Numbered from the stretch's first letter, positions 6,370-15,334 are shown. The stretch: DNA of 64,000 nt from DATEPR01 sp036491115 (GCA_036491115.1 DASXCQ010000030.1:1-64000); one strand, 5' to 3'. The notes: generated by a model from the letters alone, not told the origin. Numbers and translations: made by a program.

Positions 6370-7068
6370 ATGCCCACCATCGACGATGTCCGCAAGGCGG
6401 GCGAGCAGGCCCGCGCCGTCGTGACCAACGCCGTCGAGCAGGCCCGCACGCCGCTGCTGGCCGCCATCGGCGCGGGCGACGTGGCCACCCAGGCCGTACT
6501 GGACGCGGTGACCAAGGCCCGGGCCCAGCTCGCCGAGCGCGCCGAGCAGGCCAAGGCCGCCGTGGACGACCTGCCGGGCGACGTCCGCGAGAAGCTGGAG
6601 CCGGGCGAGCTGCGCAAGCTCCTCGACGACTACGCCGAGGCCGCCCAGCGCCTCTACCAGCACCTGACGGAGCAGGGCGAGCAGGCCGTGTCCCGGCTGC
6701 GCAGCCAGCCGCAGCTCAAGCGTGCCGTCGAGCAGTTCGACCAGGCCGCGCAGGCCGCGCAACAGCGGGCCGAGTCGGCCGTCGGCGACGCCAGGGAACT
6801 GGCCGACGAGGTGCTCGGCAGGGTCGTACGGCGCACCCGGTCCACCGGTGAGAAGGCGGCCCGGACCACCGAGCAGGTGGCCGAGGACGTGGCCACCACG
6901 ACCCAGGCCACCGCGGAGCGGATCCAGGAGGCCGGTGGCGAGGCCGCGCACGACGTGCGCAGCACCACCCGGAAGGCCGCGAACCGGACGAGCTCGGCGC
7001 GCAAGACCACCGGGACGACCGGCACCGCGCGCAAGGCCGGCACGGACCACAAGACGGACACCAAGTAA
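6370..7068 (+). CDS. hbhA: Heparin-binding hemagglutinin-like (HbhA) coiled-coil protein
   Basis: A 232-residue, almost wholly helical protein without cysteines or a signal peptide. Residues 1-170 are Ala/Glu/Gln-rich heptads (VEQARTPLLAAIGAGD, then AERAEQAKAAVDDLP), as in mycobacterial HbhA; the last 70 residues are basic and Thr-rich (RKAANRTSSARKTT), replacing the Lys-Pro-Ala repeats that bind heparan sulphate in M. tuberculosis. In a non-pathogen the role is more likely cell-surface or lipid-body association; heparin binding is not shown. It follows the XRE gene by 5 nt and ends in a strong terminator. Confidence 0.85.
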   Translation: MPTIDDVRKAGEQARAVVTNAVEQARTPLLAAIGAGDVATQAVLDAVTKARAQLAERAEQAKAAVDDLPGDVREKLEPGELRKLLDDYAEAAQRLYQHLTEQGEQAVSRLRSQPQLKRAVEQFDQAAQAAQQRAESAVGDARELADEVLGRVVRRTRSTGEKAARTTEQVAEDVATTTQATAERIQEAGGEAAHDVRSTTRKAANRTSSARKTTGTTGTARKAGTDHKTDTK

Positions 7069-7084
7069 GTCACCCGGCTCATCA

Positions 7085-7115
7085 GGCGCCGCCCGGGATC
7101 AACCCGGGCGGCGCC
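7085..7115 (+). terminator. Terminator after hbhA
   Basis: GGCGCCGCCCGGG (7085-7097), loop ATCAA, then the exact complement (7103-7115): a 13-bp GC stem starting 17 nt after the hbhA stop. No U-tract. Confidence 0.8.
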
Positions 7116-7171
7116 GCGCACTGCTGACGCCATCACGTCCGGGATCGGGGTCTTCGTCGTACCCTGTGGGG

Positions 7172-7465
7172 GTGAACATCACTGCCTGGATCGTCTCCGT
7201 GCTCAACTGGGCGGCGGTTCCGGTCGGCCTGTTCGCGTTCGTGCACGCGGCGGTGCAGCGCGCGGACGCCTACTCGGCCGCCAACAAGCGGACCAAGCCG
7301 ATCTGGCTCGCCATCACCGGCGGCGGCACGCTGGCCTGTCTGCTGTTCCACTTCTACGACTTCACGATGATGTTCTGGATCGCCGGCCTGGTGGCCGTGC
7401 TGGTGTACATCGTCGACGTCCGCCCGAAGCTGATCGAGGTGCAGCGCGGCGGGACGAAGTGGTGA
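7172..7465 (+). CDS. DUF2516 membrane protein (Rv0476-like)
   Basis: 97 residues with two or three hydrophobic helices (about residues 5-27, 44-60 and 64-82; LLFHFYDFTMMFWIAGLVAV) and a charged C-terminus ending RPKLIEVQRGG. It matches the DUF2516 pattern and the position of Rv0476 after hbhA. The GTG start is 6 nt after a TACCCT hexamer, so the transcript is probably leaderless and separate from the hbhA operon, which ends in a hairpin. Function unknown. Confidence 0.85.
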   Translation: MNITAWIVSVLNWAAVPVGLFAFVHAAVQRADAYSAANKRTKPIWLAITGGGTLACLLFHFYDFTMMFWIAGLVAVLVYIVDVRPKLIEVQRGGTKW

Positions 7466-7507
7466 GCTGCGCCGTGGCGCCCGAGCCCGCTTTGGCACGA
7501 TGACCGC

Positions 7508-8065
7508 ATGTGGAGCATCGCCGGCACCCTGACCGTCCACCCCGCCACCGAACGCACCGATCTGCTCGCCGACCCGGTGGTCAAGTCGCTCGCCGCGCTC
7601 GACCCCTCGGCGCAGGCCCGGTGCGGTGTGGCCGCGATCGACGCCGAACTCGCCGATACGGCCGCGTTCTGCGAGGCATACGGCTCCCCGCTCTCGGCGT
7701 CGGCGAACTGCGTCGTCGTGGCCGGCAAGCGCGGCGGTGAGCAGCGGTACGCGGCCTGCCTGGTGCTGGCCACCACCCGGGCCGACGTGAACGGCGTGGT
7801 CCGGCGGCGGCTGGACGTGCGCAAGGCGTCGTTCGCCCCGATGGCCGACGCGGTCGAGCTGACCGGCATGGAGTACGGCGGGATCACGCCGTTCGGGCTG
7901 CCGGCGGACTGGCCGCTGCTGATCGACGCCGTCGTGGCCGCCGCGCCCGAGCTGATCGTCGGCAGCGGCATCCGGGCCAGCAAGATCCTGGTGCCCGGTG
8001 ACGTGCTGGCCGCGCTGCCCGGCGCGGAGGTCGTGGACGGCCTCGTCCGGCCGGTCGAGGCGTAG
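7508..8065 (+). CDS. YbaK/EbsC-family aminoacyl-tRNA deacylase-like protein
   Basis: 185 residues of the YbaK/ProX fold. Family landmarks are SANCVVV, the charged RRRLDVRKASF stretch with the invariant-type Lys, and ELTGMEYGGITPFGLP, which shapes the substrate pocket. Such enzymes hydrolyse mischarged Cys-tRNA(Pro) or Ala-tRNA(Pro) in trans. The ATG follows CACGAT by 6 nt. The amidase gene starts 10 nt after its stop, so they may be co-transcribed, but no functional link is obvious. Confidence 0.87.
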   Translation: MWSIAGTLTVHPATERTDLLADPVVKSLAALDPSAQARCGVAAIDAELADTAAFCEAYGSPLSASANCVVVAGKRGGEQRYAACLVLATTRADVNGVVRRRLDVRKASFAPMADAVELTGMEYGGITPFGLPADWPLLIDAVVAAAPELIVGSGIRASKILVPGDVLAALPGAEVVDGLVRPVEA

Positions 8066-8075
8066 CGGGCCGGCG

Positions 8076-9470
8076 ATGGGCGAACACGTGCTGGACTCCG
8101 GTCCCGTCCGGCTGGCCGAGCTGCTGGCCACCCGCGCCGTGTCGTCCGTCGAGCTGACCACCGAGGTGCTGGCCAGGATCGAGGACACCCAACCGACGCT
8201 GAACACCTTTCGGGTGATCCGGACCGAGGCCGCGCTGGCCGAGGCGAAGGAGGCCGACCGGCGGCTGGCCGCCGGGGAGCGGGCGCCGCTGCTGGGCGTG
8301 CCACTGGCCATGAAGGACGACCAGGACCTGGCCGGCGAGCCGACCGCGTTCGGCTGTGCCGGCGATTTCCCGCTCGCCGCCGCCGACTGCGAGATGGTCC
8401 AGACGCTGCGTGCGGCGGGCGCGGTGATCGTGGGCAAGACGAACACGCCGGAACTGGGCCAGTGGCCGTTCACCGAGGGCCCGGCGTTCGGCGTGACCCG
8501 CAATCCGTGGCACCAGGGGCACACACCGGGCGGCTCGTCCGGCGGTTCGGCGGCCGCGGTGGCCGGGCGGGTGGTGCCGGTGGCGGTCGGCTCGGACGGC
8601 GCGGGTTCGATCCGGATTCCGGCGTCGTGGACCCACCTGGTGGGCATCAAGCCGGAGCGCGGCGAGATCCCGCCGGGCGCCGACATGTTCTACGGCATCA
8701 GCATCAGCGGCCCACTGGCCCGGCGCACCGAGGACGCGGCCCTGGTCACCGACGTGCTGGCCGGCCGGCTGCCCGGCGACGACACCACGCTGGGCGCGAC
8801 CCGCCGCGACCCCGGCCGGCTGCGTATCGGGCTGTCGTTCCGGTCGGCGCTGACCGGCTACCGGGTGCGGCTGGACCCGAGGATCCGGCAGGCCGTCGTC
8901 CGGCTCGCCGGGGTGCTCACCGGGCTGGGCCACGAGGTGGTGCCGGCCGAACCGACCTACGGCCTGATCGGGCTGAACTTCCTGCCCAAGTCGACCGCGG
9001 GCCTCTACGGCTGGCTGGCCAAGGTGCCCGACCCGTCCTTGCTGGACCAGCGGACCAGGAAGAACATGGCCAACGGCAGGCGGGTCGGCCGTTACCTGGT
9101 GGGCTTCGCCAAGGCGACCGAGGGCCGCTACGAGCGCCAGGTCGGCCGGGTGTTCCGGGACGTGGACGTGCTGCTCATGCCCACCACCGCGACGCCACCG
9201 CCGCCGGTGCGGTCGTGGGCGAACCTGCCCGACCGGGAGCTGAACCGGATCATGGTGTCGGCCTGCCCGTACGCGTGGCCGTGGAACGTGCTGGGCTGGC
9301 CGGGCGTGAACGTGCCGGCGGGGCTCACCGACGAAGGCCTGCCGGTGGGCGCCCAACTACTCGGCCCGGCCGGCACCGAGCGCACGCTGGTCTCGCTGGC
9401 CGCCCAGCTGGAGACCGTGGAGAAGTGGGCCGATCTGGTGCCACCCGGCTCAGCGGGTGCCGGTGGGTAG
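8076..9470 (+). CDS. Amidase-signature hydrolase
   Basis: 464 residues of the amidase signature family (GatA/FAAH-like). The Ser-cisSer-Lys triad can be read: Lys80 in PLAMKDD, cis-Ser155 in GGSSGGS, and nucleophile Ser178 in GSDGAGSIR. No GatB or GatC gene is near, and the C-terminal half (RKNMANGRRVGRYL, then CPYAWPWNVLGWPG) differs from GatA, so a free-standing amide hydrolase is more likely than tRNA-dependent amidotransferase. Substrate unknown. Its last 21 bp overlap the convergent LysR gene. Confidence 0.88.
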   Translation: MGEHVLDSGPVRLAELLATRAVSSVELTTEVLARIEDTQPTLNTFRVIRTEAALAEAKEADRRLAAGERAPLLGVPLAMKDDQDLAGEPTAFGCAGDFPLAAADCEMVQTLRAAGAVIVGKTNTPELGQWPFTEGPAFGVTRNPWHQGHTPGGSSGGSAAAVAGRVVPVAVGSDGAGSIRIPASWTHLVGIKPERGEIPPGADMFYGISISGPLARRTEDAALVTDVLAGRLPGDDTTLGATRRDPGRLRIGLSFRSALTGYRVRLDPRIRQAVVRLAGVLTGLGHEVVPAEPTYGLIGLNFLPKSTAGLYGWLAKVPDPSLLDQRTRKNMANGRRVGRYLVGFAKATEGRYERQVGRVFRDVDVLLMPTTATPPPPVRSWANLPDRELNRIMVSACPYAWPWNVLGWPGVNVPAGLTDEGLPVGAQLLGPAGTERTLVSLAAQLETVEKWADLVPPGSAGAGG

Positions 9471-10367
9471 CCACAGGTCGTCGGTGACGGTGACCGGCCA
9501 CTCGGCCCGCACGTAGTCGACGAACCGGTGCAGGCCGTCGTGCTTGTTGCCGGCGTGCCAGCACAGCGAGTGCGGGTACACCGGTGTCGGGTCGACCACC
9601 GGGACCCGGCACAGGCCGCTGTCGTCCGGCCAGGCCAGCCGGGTCCGGTCGCCGACGAACGTGATCAGCGATCGCGAGTCCGCGATCGTGTCCAGCAGCG
9701 GCTCGGTGTAGCCGGAGCCGGTGACGTCGATCCGCACGCCGAAATCCGCGGCCAGGTCGCGGTAGTAGCCACCCCACTCGCTGCCGGCCACGATGCCGGG
9801 CATCCACGCCCGGTACTCGGCCAGCGCGGCGGCCGGCACGGCGCGCGCGCCGGCCAGCGGGTGCCGTTCGCCGACCAGGACCTGCAACGGCTCCAGGTAG
9901 GCCAGCACGTGGTCGATCCGGCGGTCCGGCGGCCGGTTCAGGTAGGCGAAACCGGCGTCGATCTCACCGTCCAGCACCGCGCCCAGCATGCCGGGCGCGT
10001 GCTGCGTGGTGATCATCTCCAGGAGCACCGGCGGCCGGCCGCGGTGGAACGCGCGCACGATCGCGGCCGGCGCGATCCGCCTGCTGATCACGTCGATCCG
10101 CAGCGGCCGGGTGGCCCGCTGCACCGACTCGACGGCCTGCCGCACCGCTGTCAGCACCGCTTTCGCCCTGGGCAGGAACGTCTGGCCGTCCGCGGTGAGC
10201 ACCGCGCCGGAGGGCACCCGCCGGAACAGCACCGCGCCCAGGTCGGTCTCCAGCGCGGCGATCCGCTTGGACACCGCCTGCTGGCTGATCCCCAGCTGGT
10301 CGGCCGCGTCCCGGAACCGGCCCGCATCGGCGACCGCGACGAACGCCCGCACACCCTCCAGGTTCAC
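9450..10367 (-). CDS. LysR-family transcriptional regulator
   Basis: 305 residues. The N-terminal winged HTH is clear (FRDAADQLGISQQAVSKRIAALE, residues about 18-40 in two parts), followed by the linker helix and a periplasmic-binding-protein-like effector domain (PLRIDVISRR onward). GTG 10367 is chosen over upstream starts because family proteins begin just before the HTH and a TACCGT hexamer ends 6 nt before it. It is divergent from an MFS exporter across 82 bp that hold a perfect 15-bp dyad, so it probably controls that exporter and itself. Inducer unknown. Confidence 0.9.
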   Translation of the reverse strand: MNLEGVRAFVAVADAGRFRDAADQLGISQQAVSKRIAALETDLGAVLFRRVPSGAVLTADGQTFLPRAKAVLTAVRQAVESVQRATRPLRIDVISRRIAPAAIVRAFHRGRPPVLLEMITTQHAPGMLGAVLDGEIDAGFAYLNRPPDRRIDHVLAYLEPLQVLVGERHPLAGARAVPAAALAEYRAWMPGIVAGSEWGGYYRDLAADFGVRIDVTGSGYTEPLLDTIADSRSLITFVGDRTRLAWPDDSGLCRVPVVDPTPVYPHSLCWHAGNKHDGLHRFVDYVRAEWPVTVTDDLWLPTGTR

Positions 10368-10378
10368 CGGCCCACGGT

Positions 10379-10393
10379 ACAACCAGCGGTTGT
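10379..10393. promoter_or_regulatory. LysR-type dyad in the lysR/MFS intergenic region
   Basis: ACAACC-AGC-GGTTGT is a perfect inverted repeat of 15 bp, next to the -10 of the LysR gene. A second TTG...CAA dyad follows at about 10411-10424. This is the usual layout of a recognition and activation site of a LysR regulator. Confidence 0.55.
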
Positions 10394-10449
10394 CGGTCGT
10401 TTCGGCTAGTTGTTTGAACGCAACGGTCTTCGGCTGATCTGATGCCCGC

Positions 10450-11934
10450 GTGCACAACTCGGTGTTGTCCCCCGCCCAGCGTGCGGTGTTCGTCGGCCTG
10501 CTCATGGTCTCCTTCGTCGCGGCGCTGGACGCCACCGTCGTGTCCACCGCGCTGTACCGGATCGGGGAGAGCCTGCACGGGCTGACCGCACAGGCGTGGG
10601 TCACCACCGCCTTCCTGATCACCTCGACCGTGACCACCCCGATCTACGGCAGGCTGGCCGACCAGTTCGGCCGGACCCGGCTGTTCGTCATCGCCATCGT
10701 CGTGTTCCTGGCCGGCTCGGTGCTGTGCTCACTGGCCACGTCGATGACCGTGCTCGCCGCGTCCAGGGCACTTGCCGGCGCGGGTGCCGGTGGCGTGATC
10801 TCGTTGAACTCGGCGATCATCGGCGTGCTGGTGCCACCCCGCGAACGGGCCCGGTACGGCAGTTACTTCATCGGTGTGTTCGCCATCGCGAGCGTGCTCG
10901 GCCCGCTCGTCGGCGGCGCGCTGGCCGGTGCCGGCTCACTGTTCGGCGTGACCGGCTGGCGGTGGATCTTCCTGCTCAACGTGCCGGTCGGGGCCGTCGC
11001 GCTGGCCGTGCTGGCGCGGGCGCCGTGGGTCGGCGGGCGGTCGGCGGTACGCCGGGTCGACTATCCGGGCGTGCTGCTGCTGCTCATGGCGCTGGTACCG
11101 CTGCTGCTGGTCGCGCAGTGGGGTCAGCAGTGGGGGTGGGGCTCCTGGCGGTCGCTGGCCTGTTACGTCATGGGTCTGGCCGGGGTGGTCTGCTTCCTGC
11201 GGGCCGAGCGGGCGGCCGGGGACGGTGCCCTGCTGTCGCTGCGGCTGTTCGCCATCCGCGCGTTCACCGTCGGCATCGCCCAGGGCGCCGCCTGGGGCGT
11301 CACCGCGTTCGGGATGACCGTGCTGTTGCCGCTGTACCTGCAACTGGTCCGTGGTTACCCGCCGACCGAGGCCGGGCTGCTCACCCTGCCGCTGGTGGCC
11401 GGCATGGTGCTGTGCTCGCTGATCGCCGGCCAGGTCACCATGCGCACCGGCCGGTACAAGGTGCTGCCGGTCACCGGCGGCGTGCTGCTCGTCGCGGGGG
11501 CGTTGTGCGTGGCCACGGCCGGTGTCGGCGGTTCGCTGGTGCCCGCTGCCGTCGGCATGTTCGTGTTCGGCGCCGGCCAGGGCCTGTACCAGTCGATCAT
11601 CAACACGACGGTGCAGAACGCCGTAACGATCGACGACATCGGCGTCGCCACGGCGGCCAGCGCACTGTCCCGGCAGATCGGCGGCACGATCGGCATCGCG
11701 GGCCTGCTGTCCGTCGTCTACTCGGTCGCCGGTTCGTCGATCAGCCGGCAGGCACTGGACGACACGTCGTTCCTGGCCCGCCTGCCACCGGCCGCCGCGC
11801 TGGCGATCCGGGAGCGGTTCCTCACCGGCCTGTCCGCCGCGTTCGTCATCGTCGCCGCCGGGGGCGTGCTGGCATTCGTGCTCGCCCTGCTGATCAGGGA
11901 GGTCCCACTGCGCGGCCGTCAGCCCAGCGTGTAG
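10450..11934 (+). CDS. MFS exporter, DHA2 (EmrB/QacA) family
   Basis: 494 residues, about 12-14 membrane helices. Motif A-like GRLADQFGRTRLFV (about residues 63-76) and the first-helix DATVVSTAL (motif D1 of drug/H+ antiporters) are visible. DHA2 proteins use the proton gradient to expel drugs or dyes. The GTG is 6 nt after a TCTGAT hexamer. It is divergent from the LysR gene. The last 16 bp overlap the convergent LOG gene. Substrate unknown. Confidence 0.9.
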   Translation: MHNSVLSPAQRAVFVGLLMVSFVAALDATVVSTALYRIGESLHGLTAQAWVTTAFLITSTVTTPIYGRLADQFGRTRLFVIAIVVFLAGSVLCSLATSMTVLAASRALAGAGAGGVISLNSAIIGVLVPPRERARYGSYFIGVFAIASVLGPLVGGALAGAGSLFGVTGWRWIFLLNVPVGAVALAVLARAPWVGGRSAVRRVDYPGVLLLLMALVPLLLVAQWGQQWGWGSWRSLACYVMGLAGVVCFLRAERAAGDGALLSLRLFAIRAFTVGIAQGAAWGVTAFGMTVLLPLYLQLVRGYPPTEAGLLTLPLVAGMVLCSLIAGQVTMRTGRYKVLPVTGGVLLVAGALCVATAGVGGSLVPAAVGMFVFGAGQGLYQSIINTTVQNAVTIDDIGVATAASALSRQIGGTIGIAGLLSVVYSVAGSSISRQALDDTSFLARLPPAAALAIRERFLTGLSAAFVIVAAGGVLAFVLALLIREVPLRGRQPSV

Positions 11935-13058
11935 TCCTCCAGCAGGGCGACGGCCTCGTCCCGGTCGTCGGTGACCAGGATCCACCGCTCCGACTCCCTG
12001 CCCTTGGCCAGTTGCTGCACCAGCGGCGCCGCCGGGACCTCGTTCGTCCAGAAGTCCTTGTCCAGGAACACCATCGGCGCGGGTGGCCCGAACGACTCGT
12101 AGTGGTTGGCCGTATAGTCCTGAAACACCTCCTGCACCGTGCCCGCGCTGCCCGGCGTGTAGACCACACCGCCGGTGGCCACGGTCAGCAGGCCGTCCTC
12201 GCGCACCGAGTTGGCGAAGTACTTGGCGTGCAGGCAACAGAATGTGTTGGGCGGCTCGTGGCCGTAGAACCAGGTCGGGATGCCGATGGTGCGCGGCCGG
12301 TCCGACCCGGGCAGTCGCACCCGCCCGGCGGCGGCCAGCCAACGGCCGATCGACTCGACGTCCACTGTGGAGTCGCCATGGCCGAACACCGGTGCTTCGG
12401 CGAGGATCGCCAGCGCGTCGTCCAGCGCCACACTGTCCTGACCGGACAGTCGGACACCCAGCGGGACCGCCTCCATCGCGCCGGGACCGCCGCCGGTGAG
12501 CACGGTGAACCCGGCACGGCTGCGGCCCAGCGCCCTGCCCAGCTCGGCGGCCGCCCGGTAGCCGGCGGAGTCCCTGGTCAGCTCGTGCCCACCCATCACC
12601 GCGACCGGGCGGCCGGCGTCGGCCAGCACGTCGTGCAGCGCCTCCGCGATGCCGTGGTCGTGCAGCCGCCGGGACAGCGCGGCCACCGGACCCGGCTGAT
12701 CGCCCGTCGCCCTGACGTGCCGGTACACCCGTGCGTCCATGGTGTCGCCGTACGACTCCGGCCGGTCCGGATCGAACCCGGCGAACAGCTCGGCGGGCGG
12801 GTACAGCGTGCTGCGGTAGGGCCGGTAGGGCAGGTCCGGAATGTCCGGGAACAGCAGGACACCGGCCGCCTCCGCCCGCGCCATGCTGGCCGGGGTCAGC
12901 CGGCAGCCCAGTAGCAGCGCGCCGTCCAGCGCGGTGCGCAGCAGACGGTCGTCGTCCGGAGCGGTCAGGTCGAGGCCGACCAGCACGGCACCGCGCAGAT
13001 CCTGCCCCGTCGCCCTGATCTCCCGCAGCCGCTGGATGTCCACGATCGGCGAAACCAC
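11919..13058 (-). CDS. LOG-family Rossmann-fold protein with extended N-terminus
   Basis: 379 residues. The C-terminal half has the two LOG (lysine-decarboxylase-like) signatures: TGGGPGAMEA and TPGSAGTVQEVFQD, the PGG-x-GT-x-x-E-type nucleotide phosphate site. LOG enzymes release free bases from nucleoside 5'-monophosphates (cytokinin activation in the founding case). The first about 150 residues, with leucine-rich RLLRTALDGALLLGCRL, are additional to the usual 190-residue LOG and are found in larger actinobacterial members. GTG 13058 follows TAAGCT by 6 nt, suggesting leaderless expression. Confidence 0.85.
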   Translation of the reverse strand: MVSPIVDIQRLREIRATGQDLRGAVLVGLDLTAPDDDRLLRTALDGALLLGCRLTPASMARAEAAGVLLFPDIPDLPYRPYRSTLYPPAELFAGFDPDRPESYGDTMDARVYRHVRATGDQPGPVAALSRRLHDHGIAEALHDVLADAGRPVAVMGGHELTRDSAGYRAAAELGRALGRSRAGFTVLTGGGPGAMEAVPLGVRLSGQDSVALDDALAILAEAPVFGHGDSTVDVESIGRWLAAAGRVRLPGSDRPRTIGIPTWFYGHEPPNTFCCLHAKYFANSVREDGLLTVATGGVVYTPGSAGTVQEVFQDYTANHYESFGPPAPMVFLDKDFWTNEVPAAPLVQQLAKGRESERWILVTDDRDEAVALLEDYTLG

Positions 13059-13089
13059 GAGTCGAGCTTACGAGCGCCGATGTGCCTCG

Positions 13090-13965
13090 TCAGAGGATCA
13101 CGGTGTGGTTGCCGTGCAGCAGTACCCGGTCCTCCAGGTGCCAGCGCAGCCCTCTGGCCAGAACCACCTTCTCGATGTCCCGGCCCTTGCGGACCAGGTC
13201 GGCCACCGAGTCGCGGTGGTCCACCCTGGTCACGTCCTGCTCGATGATCGGGCCCGCGTCCAGCTCGGCGGTCACGTAGTGGCAGGTCGCGCCGATCAGC
13301 TTCACCCCTCGGGTGTGCGCCTGGTGGTACGGCCGGGCGCCGGCGAACGACGGCAGGAAGCTGTGGTGGATGTTCAGCGCCCGCCCGGCCCACGCGGCAC
13401 ACAGCTGCGGCGGCAGCACCTGCATGAACCGGGCCAGCACCACGGCATGCGGCCGGTGGCCGTCCACGTGCTGGGCGAGCTGGGCGAACGCCGCCTCCCG
13501 CCCGTCCGGGTCGCCCGGCGGGAACGGCACGTAGAAGAACGGGATGCCGTGTGCCCTGGTGATGTCGGCCAGTTCCAGGTGGTTGCCGATCACCGCAGTG
13601 ACGTCCACGTCCAGTTCGCGGGCCGCCACCCTGCCCAGCAGGTCGTACAGGCAGTGGCCCTCGCGCGACACCAGGATCACCATCCGGCGCCGCTGCGCGG
13701 AGTCGCTGATCCGCCAGTCCGCGTTCGCGCCCAGTTCCTTCGCCACGGCGGCGAACCGCTCGCGCAGCTCGTCGACGTCGAACGGCAGCGACCCGGCCAG
13801 CACCTCCTGGCGGGTGAAGAACCAGCCGCTGTCCCGGTCGGTGTGGTAGGCCGCCTCGACTATCCAGCCGCCGTGCTCGGCCAGGAAGGACGAGATCCGG
13901 GCCACGATGCCCCTACGGTCGGGACAGCCGAACCGGATCACATAGCGGCGCTCGTCGGCTGGCAT
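13090..13965 (-). CDS. purU: Formyltetrahydrofolate deformylase
   Basis: 291 residues. An N-terminal ACT domain (YVIRFGCPDRRGIVARISSFL) precedes a formyltransferase-fold domain with NIHHSFLPSF and the catalytic ELDAGPIIEQD. PurU hydrolyses 10-formyl-THF to formate and THF, feeding PurT and balancing one-carbon pools. Length is normal. The ATG at 13965 is preferred because homologues begin a few residues before the ACT domain. It is followed on the same strand by the LOG gene (31 bp). Confidence 0.93.
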   Translation of the reverse strand: MPADERRYVIRFGCPDRRGIVARISSFLAEHGGWIVEAAYHTDRDSGWFFTRQEVLAGSLPFDVDELRERFAAVAKELGANADWRISDSAQRRRMVILVSREGHCLYDLLGRVAARELDVDVTAVIGNHLELADITRAHGIPFFYVPFPPGDPDGREAAFAQLAQHVDGHRPHAVVLARFMQVLPPQLCAAWAGRALNIHHSFLPSFAGARPYHQAHTRGVKLIGATCHYVTAELDAGPIIEQDVTRVDHRDSVADLVRKGRDIEKVVLARGLRWHLEDRVLLHGNHTVIL

Positions 13966-13993
13966 GGTTGACGATTGTGGCAGGCACCACCGG

Positions 13994-14803
13994 TCACGGC
14001 GCGACGGCAGGCCACTCAACGGTGATCTCGCCCAGCCGCCACCGGCGCTGCCGGTCGATCACCGGCCAGCCGTCGGCCCGCACCGCCCGAACCGTCTCCA
14101 CCCAGCGCGCCCGGTGGCCGAACGGCGCGAACGGTGCCGCCTTGGCCCAACTGTCGTCCAGAGCGGCCAGCAGCGCGTGCACCCGCTCGCCGGGCACGTT
14201 GCGGTGGATCAGCGCCTTGGGCAGCCGTTCGGCCAGGTCGGACGGCCGGTCCAGGGACGCGGGCCGGCAGGCCAGGGTGAACGTCCGCGGTCCGGCCGCG
14301 TCCAGCGTGACCCAGCAACAACGCCTGCCGATCTCGTCGCAGGTGCCCTCGATCAGCAGCCCGCCCGGCGCCAGCCGCTCGGTCATGGTCCGCCACGCGG
14401 CCAGCGCGTCCGGTTCGGTGTACTGGCGTAGCACGTTGAAAGCCCGCAGCAGCACCGGATACCGGCCGGCCAGCTCGAACCCGCCCCGGCGGAACTCCAG
14501 CCACGGCGGGTCGGCCGCCGGCTGTGCCGCCGCCACCCGATCGGCGTCCAGTTCCAGGCCGAGCACCCGCACGTCCGGCCGGACCGCCCGCAGCCGGGCC
14601 AGCAGTTCGACCGCCGTCACCGGGGTCGCGCCGTAACCGAGATCCACCACCAGCGGATCGACGGCACCGGCCAGCACGGCCGCCACCGACGGCGTGCCGA
14701 CCAGCCAGCGGTCCACCCGGCGCAGCCGGTTCGGGTTGGTGGTGCCCCTGGTGGGCAGGCCGAGTGCCCGGGCCCTGCCGGCGGCCAGGCGCGGCCGCCT
14801 CAT
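13994..14803 (-). CDS. Class I SAM-dependent methyltransferase-like protein
   Basis: 269 residues. The Rossmann core begins PLVVDLGYGATPVTAVELL (motif I, with YG instead of the usual GxG), followed by the acidic VLGLELDADR. The central FELAGRYPVLLRAFNVLRQY and the C-terminal RRWRLGEITVEWP are not recognised. ATG 14803 overlaps the stop of the DUF2505 gene as ATGA and is preferred to ATG 14824 for that coupling. Substrate unknown. Confidence 0.75.
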   Translation of the reverse strand: MRRPRLAAGRARALGLPTRGTTNPNRLRRVDRWLVGTPSVAAVLAGAVDPLVVDLGYGATPVTAVELLARLRAVRPDVRVLGLELDADRVAAAQPAADPPWLEFRRGGFELAGRYPVLLRAFNVLRQYTEPDALAAWRTMTERLAPGGLLIEGTCDEIGRRCCWVTLDAAGPRTFTLACRPASLDRPSDLAERLPKALIHRNVPGERVHALLAALDDSWAKAAPFAPFGHRARWVETVRAVRADGWPVIDRQRRWRLGEITVEWPAVAP

Positions 14804-15309
14804 GCCTGGTGTTGGTTGAGCCATTCCTCGGTGAATGTGTGCTCGGAGTCCAGCAGCGAGCCGATCTGGCCGGCCACCGTCTCCTCGATCCGGCCGCCGA
14901 CGAACGGGATCGGGATCTCCACGGAGCCGTCGACGATCAGTTCGCTGCCCTGGTCACCGATGGCACGCAGCCGCTGGGTACCGCCGAGCCGGCCGGGCAT
15001 CGACGGGATCGTCACCGCCACCGTGCCGGTGTAGCCACCCGCCGGATCGGGCCGCCATGTCTCTGTCCGGTCGATCCGCAGGTCGCCGCCGAACAGCACG
15101 CGCACCGCCTGCGGCAGGCTCTCCGCGGCGACGCCGTGCCGCAGCTTCAGCCGGGCGCCGTTCGCGTCGACCGCGCGCTCCACCAGTTCTGCGTGCTGAC
15201 CGCCCAGGGCCGCGAGCCGCTGCTTGAGGTAGCGCTCGTCGACCAGCGCGGTGTACACCGTGTGTGCGTCCCAACGGGAGCGTGATCGATGGTCGATGCG
15301 CCGTGCCAT
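14800..15309 (-). CDS. DUF2505 protein (Rv0481c-like)
   Basis: 169 residues with the START/SRPBCC-like layout of DUF2505: HTVYTALVDERYLKQRLAALGG, a central RTETW strand, and a C-terminal amphipathic helix (VGGRIEETVAGQIGSLLDSE). A lipid- or ligand-binding pocket is likely; no activity is known. The ATG lies 7 nt after TAGCCT, so it is probably leaderless, and this -10 overlaps that of murB in the opposite direction. The downstream methyltransferase is translationally coupled (ATGA). Confidence 0.85.
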   Translation of the reverse strand: MARRIDHRSRSRWDAHTVYTALVDERYLKQRLAALGGQHAELVERAVDANGARLKLRHGVAAESLPQAVRVLFGGDLRIDRTETWRPDPAGGYTGTVAVTIPSMPGRLGGTQRLRAIGDQGSELIVDGSVEIPIPFVGGRIEETVAGQIGSLLDSEHTFTEEWLNQHQA

Positions 15310-15316
15310 GGGCCGA

Positions 15317-15326
15317 AGGCTACCGT
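15317..15326. promoter_or_regulatory. Shared divergent -10 region, DUF2505 / murB
   Basis: On the minus strand TAGCCT (15317-15322) lies 7 nt before the DUF2505 ATG; on the plus strand TACCGT (15321-15326) lies 8 nt before the murB GTG. The hexamers overlap by 2 bp, and both genes would be leaderless. Confidence 0.6.
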
Positions 15327-15334
15327 TGACGACC

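Noticed and set aside
7508..13965. Amidase, LysR, MFS and LOG genes as a biosynthetic gene cluster
   Set aside because: No core synthase, and the genes are in mixed orientation with unrelated functions.
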